Shown one piece after another: positions 1 through 10,232 of a stretch of 64,000 nt of DNA. A model generated the notes under the pieces. It was not told where the DNA came from, searched no databases, and saw nothing but the letters and a program-made list of their open reading frames with translations. The DNA lies in contig NC_056537.1 of assembly GCF_910596095.1 (NCBI RefSeq), forward strand, positions 761,074 to 825,073, given 5' to 3'. Every line of letters begins with the position of its first letter. Within the stretch, counting starts at the first letter, position 1. Origin of the DNA: Thunnus maccoyii (taxonomy: Eukaryota; Chordata; Actinopteri; Scombriformes; Scombridae). The translations under genes were made by a program, and so were the position numbers.

Positions 1-452
1 TATTTTAACTTTATACTCATTTCAAAGACATTTTCAGCTTCATTTTTAGGACATTTTACAGACAGAAATGGGGGAAAGTGTTAAGATGGTTTGGTTGGCA
101 TGCAGTCAATATACTGAGATTCATATGTAGTTCCTCATTTGAATAATAATAAAATCAATGAGTTTTCAGTGTGTAGTTTTGTGTCAGTGGATATATCAGC
201 ATATCAGGTTGTTTATTTAATTACACCCTCCTCTCTGTAAAATGTCATGAAAATTACACCTTAAATATCTGCTAATTAACTGTTAAATAAAGCCTCAGCT
301 AGATTTTGAATGAGGATAAAACATATTTATTCACATTTAGCCAGCTGTAATTATTAATGAAGTATGTTGTGCTTTAGTACTTTGATAGATTTAGTGGAAG
401 TTTGACTTAACATAGTAGATAGTTGATGAACTAGTGTAGCTGGTGAGCAGCT

Positions 453-650
453 AATTACCAGCAGTGGAAGAAATACTCAGATCCTTTACTGCAGTAAAAG
501 TCATGTGTTGTATTTGAAAAGCTTGTTATATTATCCATTGTGTCAAATCTTCATCTGAAAAGTAACTAAAGCTGTCAAATAAATGTAGTGGAGTAGAAAG
601 TACAATATTTCCCTCTGAAATGTAGTGGAGTGGAAGTATAAAAGTCCATC
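453..650 (-). repeat. Interspersed fish repeat, copy 1 (short DNA-element type)
   Basis: This is an AT-rich noncoding block with phrases about pentads of 'gtagtggagt' and 'actgcagtaaaagt'. The same sequence in reverse complement recurs at about 50375-50760 and in part at 55100-55800. The recurrence inside one 64-kb window shows it is interspersed. I cannot assign it to a named family from memory with confidence. Confidence 0.6.
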
Positions 651-699
651 ATGTCATTCAGTAAAGAGTTATTGAAAATGATTCATGGCTGCAACTAAG

Positions 700-2080
700 A
701 ATTATTTTTAGTATTGATTAATCCCAAATGTCTGTTCTCAGCATCCAAAGTGATTCTTCAGACTCAGTTTTTACTGAAGAAAATGAATCCCAGTTTAAAG
801 GCTCTACTGCTGACAGGGAATATTTTGATTTTCAACACTTTAATGTGACACTGAAAACTAGTTTGATCTGGTTAATCAGTCGACCTCCAGCTGTTCATCT
901 GAGCTGGAACTGATCTGCTGTAGCTGTTTCATTATCAGCAATTAAAAACATTCTTCTCAACATCACACACACACTCACAGAGCTGCAGTCAGGACAAACC
1001 TGTTTCTCTGAGAAGAAAAAATAAACTTGTATCATCAGGACTTTCTCACACACAGCAGAGTCTCTGCCAAACACTAGTGAGTACAGCTGATAATATTTAC
1101 TGTAGTTATGGGACAAATGAAGCTTTCTGAAGCAGTGAATCAATATGAAGCAGTTCTGTTGAAAAGGCTTCAGTTTCAAAGCATTTGATGGTCAAAATGG
1201 CGACATCTGCTGGACAACTTTGACATTGCTTTTATATGTAAGAATTCAGGGCAAGACGTCATGAAACAGACAAAATATAAGTAAACTCACCGCTGTCATC
1301 TGTCATATTTTATTCAATAAAGCTTATTTACCAAAACTGTCTCAGTGTCTGATGTACAAATATATGGAGATAATTAGTCATTTGTTAATAATGTTTATAA
1401 TAAGCTCTTACTACTTTTATTAACTCGAGTTCTCACATCAACTCCGTGGGATCTGCGGACGAGCAGAGATACCAGAGCGGGTAGAGAGTTCCCCACTGCG
1501 GGCCGAACACTCCTGTCTTCAGCTACAGTCCTCCCCGTCTGCCTCTCTGGGAGGATACTCGCGGTTTTCTGGGCGACAGCTGACCAACTGCTGACCCAGA
1601 CCCGAGTGAAGCTGCGTTGGCGGACACTGGCTGCTGCATGTAGTCCCACGGTAACTCCGGGGTCGCTGGCTGGTGGCTGTCTGTCGTGTCGAACCGCTCC
1701 GGACTCTGTCTCTGGGTTCTTTCTCCGAACCGGGCCGTCTGCTCGTGTGTTCCGTGTCCTCCGGTTCCTCAGCTTGTCGCTCATTCTGCAATTAGTGGGA
1801 TGACTGGAGATGTGTCTCTCCCAGTATCATAACTGCCCAGTTCATCATGCAAAATAATCAATACTTAAAACACACATAAACACATTCAAAACACACCAAA
1901 TGATCAAGAATAAAAAAGTTACACAGCAAAACAAGTAAAAGTGTCAACCAACAACATGCAAAGTGAAATAACATCATACAAATAAAAACATGCAAAAGGC
2001 ATTTCTGACCCTGTTACATTAGACTCAGAGTTTGTTCAACCTGCTTTCTGGAATAAACCGTCAGAAAATAACTGTTTTTA
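700..2080. other. Gene-poor 5' flank with a GC-rich block at about 1430-1800
   Basis: I see no supported gene here. Bases 1430-1800 are clearly richer in G, C and CpG than the surroundings and are open in two overlapping minus-strand frames (129 and 90 codons). Neither translation shows a recognisable domain, and the frames overlap each other. The block could be a CpG-rich promoter or first exon of a minus-strand gene running off the left edge, or an old repeat. Nothing decides between these. Confidence 0.35.
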
Positions 2081-2094
2081 GTACAATGAGGAAG

Positions 2095-2096
<2 letters not shown>

Positions 2097-2151
<55 letters not shown>
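2097..2151. repeat. (CA)n microsatellite
   Basis: This is an almost pure run of about 27 CA dinucleotides. It sits roughly 35 bp upstream of the interferon-element-like motif of the NLR gene and is likely to be length-polymorphic. Confidence 0.95.
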
Positions 2152-2155
<4 letters not shown>

Positions 2156-2180
2156 ACTTCCAGTAAAGCTGAAGAACAGA

Positions 2181-2198
2181 GGAAGTGAAAGTGAAAGT
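2181..2198 (+). promoter_or_regulatory. ISRE/IRF-type element in the NLR promoter
   Basis: The string GGAAGTGAAAGTGAAAGT contains two GAAA cores separated by GT, the GAAANNGAAA pattern bound by IRF factors. A GGAA core precedes them, as in ETS/IRF composite sites. It lies about 60 bp before a plausible noncoding first exon ending at 2259 in a GTGAGT donor, and about 500 bp before the start codon. Interferon control of the downstream NLR gene is inferred. Confidence 0.55.
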
Positions 2199-2701
2199 AT
2201 TCAGTCAGACTCCATTTTAAAGTCAACAGAGCAGAAGGAGGAAAACAGCCTGAGGCAGGGTGAGTATTAATATCAGAGCTGCTAATAATGATTACTGTCA
2301 TTATTGATCAATCTGCTGATTATTTTACTGATTAATTGTTTAGTTGATTAAACTGTGTCAGAAAAATATGAAATCACAGTGTTGACGTCTTCAAACGTTG
2401 TTTCCTTTGTTCTTTTCCTGGTTTCTGCGTCCTCACAGTGATGTAACGTGACACACTGCTGCAGTTAAAATAGAGAGAAGTCACAGTTAAGAACCACACA
2501 GATGTTTATCTGAAGTCTGTTTGTTGGATTGAAAGCAGAGTCAAAGTTTATCTTTGTGATGGCTGGAAAACACACATGGTTGTAGTTAAAGTCATGTAAA
2601 CTAATAAGAAGCTACTAAGTTGAGAGGAAGGACTGGGTTTATTATACTGTGTATGTGTGTGTGTCTCCAGTGTTACTGGTTTACCTCTCAGACTCCAGAA
2701 G

Positions 2702-5700
2702 ATGAATCATTTGGAGGAAGAGGAGGACGGAGCAGAGTCTCTGATATCCAGCCGTCTGTCTATGAAGAGTGACCGGTCTAAAGGTCGTCCTGTAGACTTC
2801 AGTAATGAACCTGGACCCTCAGACACAAAGTAAGAGACTGTTTCTACTGTAAACTGACCTGAAGATGATTCAGTGAGACGGTTTCATTAAGGTTGTAGTG
2901 TAGATATGAAGGAAACACAGTGGAAAGAAATAATGAACTAGCTTCCATTCAGCTGTAATCTAGAACAGATCTTCATGTACATGTTAACCAGAGACAGAGA
3001 CAGGGCTGCTATTGCTATTTGATTTTCCAGTCTAACAATCTAAAGTAGTAGCAGGTAACCCAGGGTGATATTTACTAAGGATTTAGTAACAAGTCACATT
3101 GTGTCTCCTTATTTACTAAAGGACTGCACCGGGGTTTTGTGCAGGTAAAATGGAAGAAAATGGAGTGTTTGGTCTCCTGCAATACAGAATGTGTCTTAAC
3201 GTGTTCCTGTTCAAAGACACAAAATATGGGAGGAAGTAATGGAAATGTATACAAACAGCCTGCTGCAGCTGATTTATCACTGCAGACTGACCACTGCAGC
3301 AGAGGAAACTGAGTCTGACATTTAACGTTTGGGAAAAGTCAAATGTGTAAAACTGTTGTATCACACTGACACAGAGGGAGAGAGATTATAGCAGAAACAG
3401 TGAGAGAGAGAAACACAAATGAAAAGATGCATTATGAAGATATTTAGCAGAGCTCTCTGTTCAGCACCACAACACAAGACAAAAGAGCAGCAGTCTGTTA
3501 TTTTTCACAAGTGGACTTTTCTGTTTTGCTCAGTTGCCTCCTGCTTATTTTTCCTGACTTTTAAAGTCTCATAGTTAACAGACAAAAGTCATGTTTACAT
3601 TGACTTACTGACCAAAACACATTGTGTGAATCCTTGTGGTCTAACAAATGTATTGAATCCATTTCCCTCCTCATGAAACATTTGCAAAGTCGATTTTTGA
3701 AGCTAGTATTTTAAATCCTGTATTGTTTACATCCATGTTTACTAGTTTGCACTCTTCTTCTTCTTCTCTGCCTTTGCTGGCACATTGTTGTGTCTGTCTA
3801 ATTACTTTTGAACCCTTGTAATTGTAGTATATATTATTTTATTTAAATTGAATGTGCTGAAGCTCAGAGCCTGAAGAACAAAAAACTGTGTAACTGTCCA
3901 AATACTGACAGTCTGGACTGTTTATGGAGGGAAAGAGCTGCATCAACTTATGAGCTGTCGGTTGGCGCCACCATTAATGTCATGTGTCATAAAGAATGTG
4001 TTCATGTCCACAGAGAGAGGAAGAGGAGGGGTGTTTCTGTGGAGGAGCAGCTGTCCTGCTCTTCTTTGTGTCAGGACGTCCTGAAGGATCCAGTCTCTTC
4101 CAGCTTTATACACAGGCTCTGGAGATGGTTCATCACCTCATACTGGGACCAGTCTGCTCCATCAGGAGACTCCTCCTGTCCCCAGTGCGGAGAAAGATCC
4201 AGAACCAGACCTGGACTGCAGACAGACAGTCAGACCAGCACTGTACAAAGTAAGACTGAAGATCTGTCTGCTGATGTCATCATCTCTGAAACAGGACATG
4301 AATCTACCTCCTCTATCCTGCTGAAAATTAACACAGTCAGACATATTTCTTTCTAATTATACCTTTTTTTCTTCTCTTTCAGCAGAAAGTGGTCTGCAGG
4401 AGGTTTTAGATGAACATAAGATCAGTCTGAGGAGGAGATGTGAATGTGTGACTGAAGGAACTGATGAAGCAGGAAGTGAAACCCTCCTCAACAGGATCTA
4501 CACTGAGCTCTACATCACAGAGGGACAGAGTGAAGACGTTAATACCCAACATGAGGTTTTGCAGCTTGAAGCAGCTTCCAAGATGGAGACCCTCCATGAC
4601 ACTCCAATCAGGTGTCACGACATCTTTAAAGTCTTACCTGACCAACAGAAAGACATCAGAGTCGTTCTGACCAACGGCGTCGCTGGCGTTGGAAAAACCT
4701 TCTCAGTGCAGAAGTTCACTCTGGACTGGGCAGAGGGCTCGGAAAACCAAGATGTCAGTCTGGTGATTCCGCTTTCGTTCAGGGAGCTGAACTTGATCAA
4801 AGATGAGCAGTACAGTCTCCTCATGCTGATCCATGTTTTCCATCCAACATTACAGAAGGTCACAGCAGAGAAGCTCGATGACTGGAAAGTTTTGTTCATC
4901 TTTGACGGCCTGGATGAAAGCAGACTTTCACTGGATTTCAACAACAGGATGGTCGTGTCTGATGTCACACAGAAGTTATCAGTCAACGTGCTGTTGACAA
5001 ACCTCATCGAGGGGAGGCTGCTTCCCTCGGCTCTTGTCTGGATAACTTCCCGACCTGCAGCAGCCAATCAGATCCCTCCTACATGTGTTGACAGGGTAAC
5101 AGAAGTACGAGGCTTCACTGACGCCCAGAAGGAGGAGTACTTCAGGAGGAGATTCAGTGATGAAGAGCTGTCCAGCAGAATCATCTCACACATCAAGACA
5201 TCCAGGAGCCTCCACATCATGTGTCTCATCCCAGTCTTCTGCTGGATCACTGCTACAGTTCTGGAGCACATTTTGACTACAGACCAGAGAGGAGAGCTGC
5301 CCAAGACCCTGACTGACATGTACTCACACTTCCTGCTGGTTCAGACAAAGAGGAAGAAGCACAAGTATGATGAAGGACATGGGACGAGTCCACAGGAGCT
5401 GACGAAGGCTGACAGGGAACTTTTTCTGAAGCTGGGGAGGCTGGCGTTTGAACAACTGGAGAAAGGAAACATCATGTTCTACCAAGAAGACCTGAAGAAG
5501 TGTGGTCTTGATGTCACAGAGGCCTCGGTGTTATCAGGAGTTTGTACAGAGATCTTCAAAAGAGAGAGTGTGATCTTCCAGAAAACAGTCTACTGCTTTG
5601 TTCATCTGAGCGTTCAGGAGTTTCTGGCTGCAGTCTACATGTACCACTGTTACACCAACAGGAACACAAAGGTACTGGAGGACTTCCTGGGAAAGAAACA

Positions 5701-6127
5701 CAGTTACTCATCTCTGGATGACTTCCTGATGAGAGCCATGAAGAAATCTCTCAGAAGTGAAAATGGCCACCTGGACCTGTTGGTGCGCTTCCTTCATGGC
5801 CTCTCTCTGGAGTCCAACCAGAGTCTCTTAGGAGGCCTGCTGGGTCAGACAGAGAACAGTTCAGGAATCATCCAGAGAGCCATCAACAACCTGAAGGAGA
5901 TGAACACCCAAACAATCTCTCCTGACAGAAGCATCAACATCTTCCACTGTCTGATGGAGATGAACGACCACTCAGTACATCAGGAGATCCAAGAGTTCCT
6001 GAAGTCAGAGAACAGATCAGAGAAGAAACTCTCTGAGATCCACTGCTCAGCTCATTCACATGTGTCAAGATATCCTTATCACAAGGAAAACATATTTCTA
6101 TTCATATCAATGTTTTTATTTTCATAG
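2702..6127 (+). CDS. Teleost NLR (NLRC3-like/NLR-C group): RING-like, FISNA and NACHT exons, LRRs cut off
   Basis: This is a cytosolic innate-immune NTPase of the fish-expanded NLR family. Exons 2702-2829, 4014-4249 and 4383-6127 join in frame with GT-AG borders into 702 codons. Exon 1 gives the acidic N-terminus containing SMKSDRSKG. Exon 2 is a RING-like segment that keeps CPQC but has lost several zinc ligands. Exon 3 holds FISNA, then NACHT with Walker A GVAGVGKT (residues 220-227), Walker B LFIFDGLDE (292-300) and the family motif FVHLSVQEFLAA. The frame is open, but after SEIHCSA the exon no longer matches the family. It reads about 18 unrelated residues from an inverted repeat to a TAG, so the usual exon end and donor leading to the LRRs are missing. 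It may make a short LRR-less protein or be a young pseudogene. ISRE-like regulation is inferred. Confidence 0.85.
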
Positions 6128-6148
6128 TGATGAGGATATCTTGACACA
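6061..6148. repeat. 88-bp inverted repeat that terminates the NACHT exon
   Basis: The 22-base arms at 6061-6082 and 6127-6148 are reverse complements with one mismatch, around a 44-bp loop. Similarity to the NLR family stops just before the left arm (after codons for HCSA), and the stop codon at 6125-6127 lies at the edge of the right arm. The arms could be the end of a transposable element that extends downstream. Confidence 0.8.
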
Positions 6149-6179
6149 TTGATTATGTCACTGGTCATTTTGATATAAA

Positions 6180-6345
6180 TATCCTTCATTTCCCTCCTGT
6201 GGGTATTTGTCTGAGGAAGACCTGTAATCAGTTGAAATGTTACCAGTAAATTTAAATGGAGCTGTGATTCCAGTGTGTGAGTTCTCCTTGTATCCCAGTT
6301 GAATAGATTTTGTATCCAGCACCTATCCCACTGAGGGTTTGTGGA
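6180..6345 (+). mobile_element. Possible 3' tail of a Penelope-like retroelement
   Basis: The stretch reads 'gtctgaggaagacctg', then 'gttgaaatgttaccagtaaa' and 'tttaaatggagctgtgattcc'. That order (GA[T/G]GAAGRCCTG, GNYGAAAYGTTA, AATAAA-like, AAATGG) resembles the 3' untranslated tails of Penelope-like elements in fish. No reverse transcriptase or GIY-YIG coding is visible. The assignment rests on remembered tail style only. Confidence 0.35.
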
Positions 6346-6349
6346 TGTG

Positions 6350-7490
6350 AACACGACGACTCTGACTTATAATGCTTCACTTAAAATGTTCTTCACATGT
6401 TACAAATGCTATGAGAGCAAGAAAAACTTATTATTGTTGGTGTGTTTATACCTCACATTAGTAAACACAGTTATTCTGTTTGTTTATAATGATTTTACAG
6501 TTTATTGTTACCCTTCTAGTTTTCTTCCTTTGGGTTTAATACAAATCCAGCAAAATATCTTCAGGTTTGAAGTTTTAGTTGAAAATGTTTAAAGAGTCAT
6601 TATTTCATCACAACAGACAACAGTATTTTCCAGTGGACAGAACCTGCTGTACCTTTCTATAATGTGTCTGTTTATTTTATATACAGACACATACATGTAA
6701 TATCTGTGATCTGCTGCAGCTACCAGCTTGTATGAAGCCTGAGAGGCGAAACCCAGGGCATAAAAAGTCTACAAAGCTCTTCCTGCTGATAACACTTATT
6801 GCTGTGAGTGCACGGTGATAATTGAAGAGACTCAGTTTGAAGCTGCTCAGGTTTTATGAGCAAGACAATTTCATTTGAACTTTGTGGAGACGCTCTGATA
6901 TGATGGGTGCTTCTCATGACCTTATTTCATGTCTTCTCTCTCCTCGGGTGACCCGGAAATTGATCTGGAAATTGGTCTCATCATGAAGGATGTTTGAATT
7001 TGCTTATTTCTATTTGGAGGAGAGAGGAGGCTGCCTGAAGGAGGGAGTAAACAGTACACAAGACCATCCTTCATCTTTTATCAAACTGACACAACCCTTT
7101 ATTGTAAATCTGTAGTGATTAGACGCAGCAACTGATCAGACTGATCTGATATTACATCACTAACATCTCAGTTTTATATCGAGACAAATAACAGAACCAA
7201 CTCAGGTGTAATATCACTCCCAAGTTTAGATTTGATTTGTTTTCTGATTCTCAGTCAATTTAACATTTTGGATTAAAATTTTCACTGTAGGCCTGATTAA
7301 TAAAGGAAGCATAAAACAACTTTCATCATTCACTAGAAAGATATTTATTTTTATATTCCTTCTACTAATTTAGCCTGTGTCATGGATGATATAGTCAGGG
7401 AGGGAAGGTGAGTCTGCTGTCTGTCAGCAGAAAACACATTTTAATTAAATATCAGTTTCTATGAGGCTGAAAATCCCTGTGTGTCAGGTA
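6350..7490. other. AT-rich stretch without a recognisable gene
   Basis: No open frame with a domain and no LRR exon is present between the broken NACHT exon and the foldback element. A short piece at 6720-6917 is open on the minus strand without any recognisable content. Confidence 0.5.
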
Positions 7491-7571
7491 TGTTGTGAAG
7501 AGCAGAGCAGGTGGACCCAAACACAGGAGACTGCAGGCAACAGGAACTTGAAGAATAAATCTTTATCCAGA

Positions 7572-8683
7572 GGGATGTTCCATCAAGCTGGCTAACGGGA
7601 TAGGCTGGTTTATTTTGATAAGCCTCGATAATTTAAGTGAGAGTTCGTTCCATCAAAGCAGCTTATATGAGTCCCAGCTCAGTAACCATGGTAACTTAGT
7701 CAGCAGAACTAGCTGCTCCGTGGCAGGTTAACGGTCAAACTTAATTCAGCTGCGTGTCAAAGAATGTCTGACGGACGGAAACAGACTCTCAAAAGACGGT
7801 TCCATCAAGAGTCTTTTCACACTCGCAACCCTTTTATTTAAAAGCTCAGCATTTATAATTTAAGAAATAAAAGTGTGCCAGCGTTATTTTGAAGTTTTTA
7901 TTTATTCATTCACTCATTTTGTTCAAGCTGTGAAGACAAAAAGAAAATTGACGTTTGTCATTGAGAGAAAATGACTTTCTGTCTCTGTCATGATGTCAGT
8001 GTTCACGCAGCAGCAGCCGCTTATCATGGGAGTAAAGTACAAAAATAGATTTACGTGGTTTAAAATGTTTTTCCACATGTTGTCATGTATGAAGAGACCC
8101 AAAATGATCACTGTAGGTGGACTACTTGATTTCTATAGGCGACTTATTTAAACAGCATAAATGTTGTATATGAATGATTCTGTCTCAGAGCTTTTTGATC
8201 CATATAAACAGCTGATCACTGTAACTGTGATCACTATAAGCAGTTAATACTGTATACATTTAAACACAGCAGAAGGTCATGGTTTGGACTTTATTTGATT
8301 TTCTTTTTGTCTTCACAAAGAAAAGCTTGAACAAAATGAGTGAATGAATAAATAAATAACTTCAAAATAACGCTGGCACACTTTTATTTCTTAAATTATA
8401 AATGCTGAGCTTTTAAATAAAAGGGTTGCGAGTGTGAAAAGACTCTTGATGGAACCGTCTTTTGAGAGTCTGTTTCCGTCCGTCAGACATTCTTTGACAC
8501 GCAGCTGAATTAAGTTTGACCGTTAACCTGCCACGGAGCAGCTAGTTCTGCTGACTAAGTTACCATGGTAACTGAGCTGGCACTCATATAAGCCGCGGTG
8601 ATGGAACGAACTCTCACTTAAATTATCGAGGCTTATTGAAATAAACCAGGCTATCCCGTTAGCCAGCTTGACGGAACACCCCC
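7572..8683. mobile_element. Foldback DNA transposon with ~375-bp terminal inverted repeats
   Basis: The left arm (7572-7947) and right arm (about 8298-8683) are near-perfect reverse complements. They begin GGATGTTCCATCAAGCTGGC and GTGTTCCGTCAAGCTGGC when read inward. The 350-bp centre codes for nothing visible. The flanks (about 7490-7570 and 8684-8950) look like two halves of another repeat that was split by the insertion. It is non-autonomous, and no superfamily was assigned because the target duplication is unclear. A truncated second copy lies at 12741-13355. Confidence 0.85.
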
Positions 8684-8989
8684 CAGGATTTAAATAAAAC
8701 TAAACTGAAGAGGGGATGAGGTGCAGGTGGAGCAGGAGAACAGGAAAGAAGCTGATTGGCTGGTGAAGACACAGGGAGCAGGGCAGGACTAACAAGGCTG
8801 ATGCAGGGCAGGTGTGGAGGGAAAGTGAGGAGGGAAAAGCAGGCTGGGGAGGAGTACATGAACACAGGAAGGAAACACAGAGCAAACAGAAAACTAAAAA
8901 CCCCCAAAACACAATGAGACAGATGATGTTCCTGTAAAATAAAATGCAGTAGTGTCTCAGATTGCAATATAACATGCAGATGTTTGTCA

Positions 8990-10085
8990 AACAGTTTATT
9001 TCAGGAGAAACATGCAGAGATATTCAATGTTGTCTTTTGTCATGTTGGAGGACATCACTACATCACTGTGCTGGCAGTGGTAACTGTACGCCATTATTAA
9101 TTTTTTAGACAGTACATCCCATTTAAAGTCCAGCACATCAAAAGACACTGAAGAGCTGTTAACACCTGTAGACTGACAGCTGACGTCACTTCAGATGATG
9201 CCTGAAAGGAGAGGACGTCCAAAAACATGTTTCCTTGATTCTTCTTCCCTCACATCTTTTCCTGCATCTCTCCCTTGTATCTTAGGTGGGAGGGACTAAG
9301 ACACAAGGATACGACTCAAGTGAGCAAAGCAAGGAGACATTTAAGACAAATAAGAAGCAATCACTGTGGACTTTATAGAAGCATAAATGCAACTCCATTT
9401 TCTTTGCCGTTGTCCGCAAGACAACTGAGCTATTCATCACATCTTAGTTTGTTTAGTGATCAAAATGCCTAGAATCTATATTTATTATTAAAGTGTATAT
9501 TGTATGTATGTTATCTGCATTACAGACTTGTTGGATGTGGACTCTCAGAGACTCACTGTGAAGTTGTGGCTTCAGCTCTGAAGTCCAACCCCTCCCATCT
9601 CAGAGAGCTGAACCTGACCTGGAACAGTCTGTCTGTCTCAGCAGTGAAGCATCTGTCTGCTGGACTGGAGAGTCCAAACTGTAGACTGGAGACTCTGAGG
9701 TCAGTTCACTGACTGTCTGTTACTATTGTTGATCTTAATGTTTAACAACTGAACCTAATTCATGTACATACATAACTTACATCCATGAAGTTATTTTTTT
9801 CCCATATTTTCATTTTTTACGGTACAAAGTTTAGTCTGTAGTTATAAAAGATGACTGATTCTTAAAGAAACTGTAGAAAATGTCCACTGTTAGTTGTTAA
9901 AGTCAATTAATGTTTATAATTTTTGGTAAAGAGTCACATCTGTATACAGAAGATCCTCTCAACTAATATCTGTTTTAAATGGATTAAGTTTACTTGATGA
10001 AGGAGAAATATTTCTTTATTATATTCTTTAATGTGTTTTAATGAATAATGTCTGATTGAAATGGATTGATCATTGTTGGATGTGT
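8990..10085 (+). repeat. LRR-exon cassette A of a tandem segmental duplication
   Basis: The segment running from 'gaaacatgcagaga' through the LRR exon at 9526-9699 and its 3' intron is repeated at 13360-14480 (cassette B) and 14500-16130 (cassette C). Intron and exon are both conserved at high identity, so the copies are recent. Relative to C, cassette A lacks the roughly 290 bp holding the short interspersed element at 15036-15235. Confidence 0.8.
9526..9699 (+). pseudogene. NLR leucine-rich-repeat exon, copy A
   Basis: This 174-nt exon is flanked by TTACAG and GTCAGT and is open through 58 codons. It reads [20 protein letters not shown], then [11 protein letters not shown] and CRLETLR, a typical ribonuclease-inhibitor-like LRR unit of fish NLRs. 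The split-codon phase (AG|A) is identical at both ends, so such exons can be added or lost without a frameshift. It is listed as pseudogene because the upstream NACHT exon lacks its normal splice donor. The exon itself is intact and could still be used. Confidence 0.75.
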
Positions 10086-10232
10086 TTCACAGACACAGCT
10101 GAAGAAGTTGTTGGAAATATGAGTTAGATGGTTAGCAGGTGTCATGTTTCACACTTCATAGAAGAGTTCCAGTAAGTTGTTGACAGTCATTGAATGATCA
10201 GGATGAGTGACGGAGAAAAGTTTGAAACAAGA

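Noticed and set aside
1519-1791. Minus-strand frame containing READGEDC as part of a fish zinc-finger gene
   Set aside because: The short acidic phrase resembles spacers in fish C2H2 genes, but no zinc finger, KRAB or BTB domain is seen. The match is too short.
9500-9712. LRR frames as separate small genes
   Set aside because: They are phase-matched internal exons with canonical borders. The Met at the frame start lies in intron sequence.
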